Shown here: positions 55,660-64,000 of the stretch, one piece after another
Numbering within the stretch: position 1 is the first letter of the stretch
Layout of the letters: each line of letters opens with the position of its first letter
NCBI RefSeq assembly: GCF_035222375.1
Contig: NW_026946365.1
Location: 620,001 to 684,000, forward strand
Direction: 5' to 3'
DNA: 64,000 nt
Source: Podospora pseudocomata
Taxonomy: Eukaryota; Ascomycota; Sordariomycetes; Sordariales; Podosporaceae
The notes under the pieces: model-generated
Database searches by the model: none
What the model saw: the letters and a program-made list of their open reading frames with translations, nothing else
Told to the model about the DNA's origin: nothing
Position numbers and translations under genes: made by a program

Positions 55660-57609
55660 AACCCCCCCCTCCCCCCCCAAAAAAAAAAATATGATCTTGC
55701 ATCGATCCCTCATTCCCCAAAAGCCTTGCTGGCGGCGCATCACGCTTGTCCGTCCCAGCACCAACCTCCCGGAATTTCCCAAGTTCCCAAAAATTCCCCC
55801 CCAAAAAGTGGACACCCGGCACTTGCCCACAACCAACCGGACACTCCCCCGGAATCCCTCCTCGACGTTGAAAGTGGATTTTCTTTCTGGCTACCAAAAA
55901 AATCTAAAAGTAAGCACCCTGATGGCCTGGCCTGCCTTCTCTCTCTTTTATGACACAACCCATGTGGAAACACAAGAGGTTGGCGGGGGGAGCGGGCTCC
56001 ATAGCACGGTACTGTATTGAACTTTTGTGTAGCGCTATGGGGAATCTTTGACATAGATATTCCAGCGGTGAGGCACCGGTCTCCAGAGACAGGACGAATT
56101 AAAAATCTTTACGGAGTAATGAACGGAGCACCCCAGCACGGAGCGAATCCCGGTGGTTCGGGATTTTTCTCTTCAAGCCCGAGGATTTTCATTAACGGGG
56201 GGCCATGGAAAAGGGGAAGATCAGATAATTAGGTTGGGACCTTCCGGATGTGTTCAAGGGGCCGGGAGGCCGGTGGTCCCGCCCCCCCGGGGACCGGAGA
56301 GGGATACCCGGAGTGGATGTTTGGGAGTTTGCTGGGTCAGTGGAGTTTTTTAGTTGTTGAAAAAGTTCGGAGGTGTCGGTATCGACTGATGATAATACCT
56401 GTTGAATGATTTGAAGGAATAAGATCCATGGTCGAAGAAAAAGGGGATATGGAGACAGGAAAAGAGAGAAGGTAACATCCAATCTTGGCTCTTTTGCGTG
56501 CATCTCGGCCCAGAGAAAAAAGCGGTGATCAGCAACTTTTTTGGCACTGACATTTACAAGGGTCTCTCCGTCCTTCAACGGTCTTGATGCCGTTGCCGAC
56601 CCTCCACTTTGATATGCCAACAGCTGTCTTTCTTTCTCACCCAACCCTTCGAGTGAAGGTATACCGATTTAGCCGGGCTGGCTGGTGCTGCAGTTCGTTG
56701 ACCGGTCAATGCAAGCCCATTGTTGCTGCTCATTGGTGAAAACGGAAAACAAAATAAAAGGTTAGTTTTCGATAGTCCATCGCCAATCTTTTTTGGCATC
56801 TGGATCTTTATCGACCGACCAACCAACCTACGTGTCTCCCCACGATGTGTGTTGTCTCTGTAGGTCCAGATTCGACATCACCTTCGTCAGATTTGACACC
56901 GTCCAGTTAGATTATCGCCAGAGCAGTCAGATGGTGTCAATGTCTCAGCTGTAAAAGACCCTTTTGGGGAGATACCAAGACAGCACCCAAGCTGGACTCC
57001 TGGCGTACCCGTACCCGTCATCAGTACGTCAACGTCAAACCTCCCTTGATTGAGGCTTTCAGCAGCCACGGCACCAAGCTGCCAATTTTTTTGACGACCG
57101 ACTGCCATCTCCTTTCCATCCCATCCCTTTCCCTCCTCCAAGAAAGTAAAAGATCAACCGTAAAACTGCTCCGTCTTACTCCTCCACAGCCAAGCAAGCA
57201 ATCCACCCGTTCACCTGAAATTTTGGAACCAGCAGGAACAAGGTTACATTTTTGTTCTGGCGCTTTCGAAAGTCTCTCGAAATTGATTATCTGTGCGTAA
57301 AAACGGTGGGGCAGCTAAGGGAGCTTGGGCCACATCGCATCATGGCGTGTGCACGAACCCCACTATACTCTCAAGTCTTGGAAGGTGCTTCCGAGGTGAT
57401 GTGAGAAAGCTCACCTTGGGAGCGTTATATTTTGAATGTAATTTTTTTTCTGATCTTTGTCGAGGTTTGAACGTTGCTATCGACATATCGTGGTAGTGCT
57501 CACTTTGCTCACCGTGTTCTCAGCGTTAGAGCTTGATAGTTGGTGTATTGAGTACGATACCTAGTCATCCCCAGCCTCCCTACCCTCCTTGGATCTAGAG
57601 TGAACAACG

Positions 57610-57640
57610 CATACATACATACATACATACATACATACAT
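57610..57640 (+). repeat. CATA tetranucleotide microsatellite
   Basis: Nearly eight uninterrupted units of CATA in non-coding sequence. Confidence 0.9.
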
Positions 57641-58985
57641 CCATCGCCCTTGGTACAAAGTACGTAAGCTCCCTCGATTCTTTGTCGATGGGTTCGGGTT
57701 CGGGTCCGGAATAAACCCACCGAACAACAACACGACGAAGGCACATACGACAGAGAGAGCCGGTATTTGCGGGTGATAGTCCCGAAGAGTACCGGCAAAC
57801 AACGTCGTAGGGAGCCATACTTCAAAGCTGTTTGGAAATCGCCCTGTTTGTGTTCTGCATATTCGAGGGTCCGTGAACGGAGCATTCAGACATGGGTTGG
57901 CAAATCCCATTTGGATGGACCTGTTTGGGAGATTCGGATGGAAGCTCACAGCACAATAGTCACATGTAAATTGTTTGTTTTAGCTTTTTCATTTTGCTTC
58001 CTTGCTACTACTATCTTGGGGTATTCTTGAGTTATGCAACTACTTAGCAGGTAAAAGGGTAAGGTGGGATGACGTGTGGTAAAAGGCAAGGCAGGCCCCC
58101 AGAATTGGCAGAGGGGAGAGGGAGAAAGAAAAAAAGCATCACCACCTCCGTCGCCATCGCCGTCTTTTTAGATCATCGTGATTCCATGTCCGTCGTGTCA
58201 TTCATCTGCAGTTACCCCAATGTGTCTCGCTCTTCTTCCCCTCCCATCTCTCTCTCTTTCTTCTTCGTAGCGAAACCAGTCGCCTGCCCTTCTTCTTCCC
58301 CGATTTTTGTGTCATTTCCCCCTTCCATTTTTACCAAAAAAATGATTTGATCCTGTAGGCCCTGAAAAATGCAGGTATTACACCACCTATCCCTCCCCCA
58401 AACTGTGGCCTAGAATCCAATGCCTCCCAGATCATCCTTTCATCATCAATGCCTCGGGTTGAATAGACATACGCTCCCTCCTTGATGACTCCGAAAATAA
58501 AGCAACTGCAGCGGCTTGCCCGAAAAAAGAGATCTTTTCAAGATTTGATTTGGCGATAAAAAAAGAGAATGAACCCGCACCTGCCCCCCACCTCCCCCTT
58601 TGTCGAAAGAAACGAAATGGTTATTTACGCCCCAATGATGCCCTCTTTTGATTTAATGCGCCATTCGCCGTGTCGGTGAAATGGGTAATGGTTGAATTCG
58701 ACTGCTGCGGGAAATGGTTGTCGAAAATTGAGCAACAAGATGCCGAGGAATTCGGAAAGAAGAGATAAAGACGACGAATCGCAAGCTGCCAAAATTAAAA
58801 TCCAGATGCATATTAGTTTTCGTTAAAAAGCTTTGCGAAAAAAATGGCCAGCGTGCATATCGAGCCCAAAATTTCGCGCAAACCCGGCTGCCAAGAACAC
58901 GGGGGTGTTGTGTATTCAAGACGTCGGTTGCCAGAAGGGAGAATATGACTGAGTGGCGGCGAGGCGAGGGACCGAAGGAAGCCGC

Positions 58986-59765
58986 TCATAATATGACACA
59001 CCCCCTGCGGCGCTCGCTTTGTGTGCGTCGGTATCGGCTTTCCTTGGACTGGATGGTCGAATCGGCCCTCCTTGATTCGTACTTGCTGCTGCCGGTTGGC
59101 GAGAGGGGCTGGGAAGCGGCCTGGCGCTGTCTCCGGAGAATTCTAACCACATCGTAAAAGGCCTTGTCCACGTTGATATAGTTCTTGGCCGACGCTTCGA
59201 CAAACTCGCATCCCAACTCACGCGCCAGAGCGTGCCCTTCCTGTGTAGATACCTCGCGTTCCGCAATACGGTCGCTCTTGTTCCCCACAAGCATGATTGG
59301 CACGGGTGCTGCCGGGTTAGCCGCCGAGATAGGTGACCCTGGGTATGAAGGCGACGAGGCCGTCGACTCTTTTACTCTTTGGATCTGGTGGTGGAACCTC
59401 TTGATGCGCGTGAAGGACGAGCGGGACGAGATGCTGTACACTAGGATAAAGCCCTCGCCGTCTCGGATCCACTGGTCTCGCAGCGCTGTGTACTCTTCCT
59501 GCCCCGCCGTGTCCAACACCTCGAGCATGCAGGCTTGGTTGTCAATTACGGCTTGCTTTCGGTACGAGTCCTCAATAGTAGGGTCATACTAGGAAGGGAA
59601 GATTATGGGTTAGTCCAAGATGGCACAAGGGAGGGTGAACAAGACAAAAACAAAACATACTGTCTCGACGAAGTGTTGCAAGCAGAGTTGGATAGTAAGA
59701 GCGGTCTTCCCCACGCCACCATCCCCCAGCACCACCAGTTTGTATAGTACCATTTTGCCCGCCAT
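58986..59765 (-). CDS. ras-2: Ras-family small GTPase, Ras-2 type
   Basis: A membrane-attached signalling GTPase; in Neurospora and relatives Ras-2 affects hyphal growth, cell-wall synthesis and conidiation. Minus-strand exons are 59765-59661 and 59588-58986. The 72-nt intron (GTATGT...TAG) joins HFVET to YDPTIEDSY in frame, giving 235 residues. The P-loop GDGGVGKT is at residues 14-21, the effector region YDPTIEDSY at 36-44, DTAGQEEY at 61-68, GNKSD then EASAK in the base-recognition loops, and a C-terminal CVIL box. A Ser/Pro/Ala-rich insert before GNKSD (about residues 110-128) distinguishes it from canonical Ras. The terminal Leu of the CaaX box favours geranylgeranylation by general rule. 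ATG 59765 is the first start; a second in-frame Met is at residue 5. The upstream pyrimidine-rich stretch (59766-60350 on the minus strand) looks like a long leader. Confidence 0.94.
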
Positions 59766-62700
59766 TGTTGCGAATGTAGTGTTGGGATGTAGTCGTGGTT
59801 AGCAGAGTTCTCGGGGGTGGTGCGAGGCTATCGAACGAGAAGGGGATGCGTGGGTGGAAACGGAGCAAGGCTGGGTGGGTTTGGTGGTGCGATGGATTTT
59901 GGCGGAAGAGAAGAGCACCGGCACCGGGCGGAGCTAGTCGCGCAGCTTAGAACTGGGCCGATGGAGAGGGGCGACCGACGGGAGAGACGCAGCACAAAAG
60001 GCACGGAAAACAAGGACTCGAGAAGAGGTCGTTGCCACGGTAGGTAGTTGACGGGGATTGGTGCGTGCGTTGCGGATGATGGTGGTGTAGTAAGTGCGTG
60101 CGTGCGCTGCGTTGCCTGAGAGTTCGGGTGGTGGTTGTGGTGAAGGGTAGATGGTAGGTAGGTAGTGAAGTACGCAGTGGATAGTGAAGCAAGTGTATAC
60201 GAAGAGGTAGATAGGTGCTCCGGCTCGGGACGGCAACAAAACGCAGGCGGGGAAAGTCTTTTGCAAAGACAAGAACTCGAGTGTGCAGTTGGGAGAAGAG
60301 AGGATAGATACCAGCAGCTACGGGTAACAGGACGGCGGTGGGCTGGCAGTGTTGAGTATGGAGCACCGAGCAATAGAATAGGGAGGGCGGCGGTGGAGCA
60401 AAAAGTATTGGAGTTCTCTGGTGGACAGATGCGGGCGGAAGTGGGCGGCTTTGCTTTTTTGGAGTCCCCTAACGCTTTAGGGTGGGATGGCTCGATGGGA
60501 TATCGGGACCAACTCTTTGGCCACCCTGGACACTCGCGGCTGGAGGCTTCAGATCCGCGTGGTAGGGTCCCGGGTCTGAGAGAGAGATAAATCTTGATCT
60601 TGAAAAGACAAAAAGATTATTTTTCTACCGAGTTCTTCTGAGGCCGCGGGCAATCGGGGAAGTTTTGATGGAAACCGGCAGGGGGTAGCAGTAATACCCC
60701 TCAAGAACAGCTTAATAAGAAAATCACAAGCAACCTGGAACCTCTCTCTCCAAATACCTGGAGGTTCCAGATCACCACACTGCCTTGGGCAATACCTGTC
60801 AACAAAGACTCGGTGGCCTGACCCCATATCCCATGGGCCCCATGATGGACAACCAGCATATGAGGGACCTGGATATCTCGCCAAACAAGTACATCCGGCG
60901 GGTCCGTTGAGCTGAGGCTGGGAAAGGTAAACAAAGGTAAACTGGACCTTTCCTCTCCTACCCGACCTTAACTCAATCCATTCACGGCACACAGTCCTGA
61001 TGTTGGAGGACCGAGATTCAATGTCAGTGACCTCTCTGAGGTGCAGACGCAGGTGCCTCGGACTGGCACGAGCGCACTCCCGCCTACCACTAGAGTGCCC
61101 CACTCTCCACCACTGGCTGCCCGCAAGGCGAGCGGTCCTGTCTTCGCTCGACCGCCTGGGCCAGGCCTGTGTTCCGATGCAAGACAGATTGCAGAACATG
61201 ACATCTCGCCAAGAACCATCAGACAGACCTCACCCCGAGAACTCTCGCCCTTGGCTGGCCGGCATTCGCAATTGCTAATCCGGGCCGGCATCAGGGCTAA
61301 AGACGTTAGACACATGCCAATACCCCCCCCCCATTACCAGCCCGGGACAAAGTGTGGGTAAAACAGTCGTGAGATTCAAACTTCTTCTTAGGAATACAAC
61401 AGCCCGGATGCTGGTGCCGACCCGTTGGCGCAACATGCTGCGGCCCTCAACCTTCCCTTCCTGCGGCCAGCACAGCATTGCCGTGGCCTCGAGTCTGCAG
61501 GGCACCAGAGCATAGAGCACCTCGGTAGCTTCAACTTGTCAGCCTCTCGCTCGCTATCGAGGTGTGTAAGCTTGCAGATGCAGATGACCAGGCGGTTGCC
61601 CGCAGCCCCGACCCATGTAATCCAATGTATTGGATACTTTGACGGCGGGACGATTGCGGGACAACCTCTCTCCTCACTCACTACATTCCCCAGGTCTCTA
61701 GAACAAAACCGGTACTTTCAACCAATCCCCAACATGGAATCCGTGCCGCTTTGTCTTCTTTTCCCCCCTCCAATTGGGTTGCCACCGACATCGGGTTCTC
61801 TTGCGAGCAGACAAGTCCAGACGATTAGCCGCGCTCTACGGCTGTGTCGACGAATCTTGCGGTAAGCAAACGGTTGAGATCGACCCGAGGTTGGCGCCCA
61901 TAAGTTTGTGACTTTTGCAACAAAGAACGGCAAGATCGCCGGGACGACACGGTGGTCACGGCGATCTCACGTCTACCTCTACGGCGGCCTTCGTACGGAC
62001 CGTGACATCCCCATACCTAATAGCAGCCGGTCTCGTCGCTCGGCCCGGGAGAAAGCCCTTTCGCCAGGGCTGTCCGCGTGCACATGCCTCGGGGCGGCAA
62101 CATGTCCAGACAGACACGAGATCGTGGCACAAAACAAATAGATTGCCAACTTACAGCCGTAAGCTCCCTCCCCGCTTCCCTAGCTTCGATTCCATGCAGA
62201 CAGCGGAGCTATGCGGCGTCAAACTATCTGCATCTACACTGCTGCTTCCCCGTCACACACTCTATCCCACGTGCAGCCTGCTTGTTCAAACGGGGCCATC
62301 ATCCGCTGTTGTCGGGTGGGCTTTCCCTCAATAAATGTGTGGGCCTTTCTATCAAGTCTAACGCCTCCTGCTGTACGTCTGTACACTCACGATAATCGGT
62401 CTACCCTGTTGCAGGACGACCTAGTGTAACACTAAGTGCAGTTGGCGGGAGCCTCTTTGGATATTTTGCTTTGCCCCAGATTCCTGAGCATTGGGCTCTG
62501 ATTTCTTTGAGACTGAATTCTGCTAACTGTTGTTGAATGAGAGCTATCAGTATGTTTGTCCTCACGAGTATCATATATGACATATCCCTCCCCAACCAAA
62601 CAAGGATATATCCCTCCTCGGCAAGCTCACGGGACCAGCTGTTAATGCGGGGACGCATAAATCAAGAGTCCATCGTCTCAGGGGCTGGCCTGTGAGCCTG

Positions 62701-62779
62701 TGATCCGACATGGGAGCTCCCGACGAGCCGCTTTTAGCACAGTACAACCCCGTCTGTCATATCACATCCCACATCACTT
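59766..62779. other. Intergenic region upstream of ras-2 and downstream of the HAD gene
   Basis: No gene is supported. The first 600 nt are the presumed ras-2 leader and promoter. A 216-codon frame at 60549-61199 on the minus strand has no family motif and unconvincing composition. A 10-bp inverted repeat lies at 60735-60770. No RNA gene was recognised. Confidence 0.45.
60735..60770. repeat. Perfect 10-bp inverted repeat with 16-nt spacer
   Basis: CTGGAACCTC at 60735-60744 is exactly complementary to GAGGTTCCAG at 60761-60770. It could form a hairpin or be a dyad binding site, but a 10-bp match can arise by chance in a window this size. Confidence 0.5.
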
Positions 62780-63544
62780 TTACTCTTCCTCCCCAACCAA
62801 CCTATTCGCCACCTCCTCCAACCCACCCTTTCCGTCGTCAAGCCCAACCCAGAGATCCACCCACTCTTTTGCTTTTTCGTATCTCTCCTCGTCGAGACCC
62901 CATCTCTCTTCGTCTGGACGCTCGACGTAGACGGTTCTGAAGCCAAGTTTGTGTGCGGCGGCTAGATCTCCTAGGTGAGCTGCCGCCATGGCCACTTCTT
63001 TTGGCTCCAGGCCTAGCTTTTGGCATGCTCCGAGGTAGACGCTCGGGTGAGGTTTGTAAGCTTTGAAGTCCTCCGAGGAGCAAATCTCGTCATATCCCAG
63101 GTGGCCGTTTCTGTTCAGATCCTCCAAGCATGACTTGTTCCCGTCAGATAACATGGCCGTCTTGAACCTCTTTTTCAGTCTGGCGATCCCGGCAGCGGAA
63201 TCGGGCCATGGTGTGAGCTCGTGCCAGGTTTGGACTAGGAGCTCGATTTGGGAGGGGGAGAAGGTGTCGAGGGGGAGGGAGAATTCGGTGAGGAGGGCGG
63301 GGAGGGAGTCACGGTGGTGGGAGTCGGTTGTTTTAAAGGGATTGGAAGGGGAGGGGAGGTAGGAGCCGCAGAACTTTCCGTGGGAGAGGCGCCATTTGAG
63401 GGCGAAGAGGGGCCAGTCTACTTCTTTGAAGGTTGGAGGGGCTAGAGCACGGAGGGTGGAGATGATGTGAGGGCGCCAGTTTACTACTGTGCCGAAGATG
63501 TCGAAGGTGAGGGCTTTGACGCCGGTGAGGGAGGGGTCGGGCAT
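62780..63544 (-). CDS. HAD-superfamily hydrolase, haloacid dehalogenase type II-like
   Basis: A single-exon protein of 254 residues resembling (S)-2-haloacid dehalogenases, which remove halide from short 2-haloacids; many fungal members have unknown natural substrates. Motif I is FDIFGTVVNW with nucleophile Asp15. Motif II is MLSDGNKS, with Ser in the usual place. Motif III is the Lys in AYKPHPSVY, and motif IV is AAAHLGDLAAAH, with the conserved Asp. The FGT-x-x-x-W form of motif I and the AHLGDL motif favour type II haloacid dehalogenase over phosphatase members. I start at ATG 63544 (after CATCACA); the frame is open further upstream to 63667, but those residues are low-complexity and outside the fold. 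The coding strand is C-rich at the 5' end and G-rich at the 3' end. Confidence 0.9.
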   Translation of the reverse strand: MPDPSLTGVKALTFDIFGTVVNWRPHIISTLRALAPPTFKEVDWPLFALKWRLSHGKFCGSYLPSPSNPFKTTDSHHRDSLPALLTEFSLPLDTFSPSQIELLVQTWHELTPWPDSAAGIARLKKRFKTAMLSDGNKSCLEDLNRNGHLGYDEICSSEDFKAYKPHPSVYLGACQKLGLEPKEVAMAAAHLGDLAAAHKLGFRTVYVERPDEERWGLDEERYEKAKEWVDLWVGLDDGKGGLEEVANRLVGEEE

Positions 63545-64000
63545 TGTGATGGTGGGTATTGGGGGTAATAATGGGTGGTGTGTGATGTGAAAAGGTGATG
63601 AGAAAGTCATGATCTGGTGTAAGAGTGAGTATAAGTGAGGGGAAGAATGATTAGGCCAACCGGGCAAAGCCGGGAATGCCCGGAGGTGTAATGGTTGGTT
63701 GAGAGAGACTGGTTCACGTCTTTGAGGGGATTGTATAGCGAACCTGAAGAGTAAAGATCAGCAATAGCAAAAGTCCCGTACAGTATATCGAGATTTATTA
63801 TCCAGAGAGCACTGGAAGTACCAGCATATGGGTTTATAACTTCATCACAACTCAGCCAAACAATCTTAACACCGAACCTGACAACACATGCTAAGCAGGT
63901 ACCTACATACGCTACACAACGTAGCAAGTCAACAAGAAAATATTCAAAACGAAACACATGCTCTCCCAATCACAATTTTAATCTGGCCGTTCCGCCATTT
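63545..64000. other. Upstream region of the HAD gene to the window end
   Basis: It probably contains the HAD promoter. A 120-codon frame on the minus strand (63607-63969) shows no recognisable motif. The next gene, if any, is outside the window. Confidence 0.4.

Larger units (their letters stand above)
47194..58985. other. Gene-poor block of about 11.8 kb
   Basis: I could support no gene here on either strand. Open frames of 100-194 codons exist (for example 49219-49626 minus, 55119-55661 minus, 55436-56020 plus) but overlap each other in opposing frames and show no family motif. The first part (47194-48400) is presumably the apsA promoter. Base composition falls in GC between about 52.7 and 54.2 kb; single 60-nt lines reach about 28-40% GC. 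Microsatellites occur at 51505, 55639 and 57610. Lineage-specific short genes, long non-coding RNAs or decayed repeats could be present but cannot be told apart by reading. Confidence 0.4.

Noticed and set aside
55119-56020. Opposing open frames of 180 and 194 codons
   Set aside because: They overlap across a CT microsatellite and C/A homopolymers, lack motifs and have composition unlike fungal proteins.
57610-57640. Regular repeats considered as a CRISPR-like array
   Set aside because: It is a simple CATA microsatellite without spacers, in a eukaryotic genome.
60549-61199. 216-codon minus-strand open frame
   Set aside because: It contains no recognisable domain, its composition is Cys/Arg/Trp-rich, and no upstream or downstream exon fits.
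1-64000. Search by eye for tRNA and dispersed 5S rRNA genes
   Set aside because: No stretch combined the A-box and B-box patterns with a foldable cloverleaf, and no 5S-like core was seen. A covariance-model scan (tRNAscan-SE, Infernal) would be decisive.

Overview
This window comes from a filamentous ascomycete nuclear chromosome, most likely a Sordariomycete and plausibly Sordariales. The evidence is short spliceosomal introns (54-77 nt in most genes) with GTRNGT donors, CTAAC-type branch points and YAG acceptors, together with genes typical of moulds: an APSES regulator of the StuA/Asm-1 type, ApsA, fungal Ras-2, a GH18 protein and INO80 subunit Ies4. The species assignment is inference; no rRNA or mating-type marker was seen.

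Layout from left to right. 1-6.4 kb: a long upstream region and ATG-poor leader, then the StuA/Asm-1 developmental regulator. 8.6-11.3 kb: a coiled-coil protein resembling spindle-pole-body protein SnaD. 12.1-14.0 kb (minus): a 12-TM-type drug:H+ antiporter. 15.0-16.4 kb: gamma-glutamyl phosphate reductase (proline synthesis). 17.3-21 kb: an accessory island with three evenly spaced, same-strand copies of a small tail-anchored protein family, the third decayed. 22.7-26.2 kb (minus): a secreted 1,038-residue GH18-like protein with a long repeat-rich N-terminus and no catalytic acid. 28.3-29.2 kb: Ies4. 31.3-33.7 kb: Gid1/RanBPM-type SPRY-LisH-CTLH protein. 34.7-35.7 kb: OTU deubiquitinase. 36.4-37.2 kb: short-chain dehydrogenase. 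37.9-38.1 kb (minus): a 74-residue protein. 41.2-42.2 kb: mitochondrial Sam35-like protein. 43.0-47.2 kb (minus): ApsA/Num1 cortical PH protein. 47.2-59.0 kb: about 11.8 kb with no recognisable gene. 59.0-59.8 kb (minus): Ras-2. 62.8-63.5 kb (minus): haloacid-dehalogenase-type hydrolase.

The genes are mostly unrelated housekeeping and developmental functions and there are no operons. Two loose themes exist: ubiquitin (Gid1 and the OTU protease are about 1 kb apart on the same strand) and nuclear positioning (SnaD-like and ApsA, 32 kb apart). Both could be chance. The least explained parts are the tandem tail-anchored family, the catalytically dead GH18 protein, the start-stop uORF in the asm-1 leader, the coding-strand C-to-G skew reversal inside several genes, and the gene-poor 47-59 kb block.
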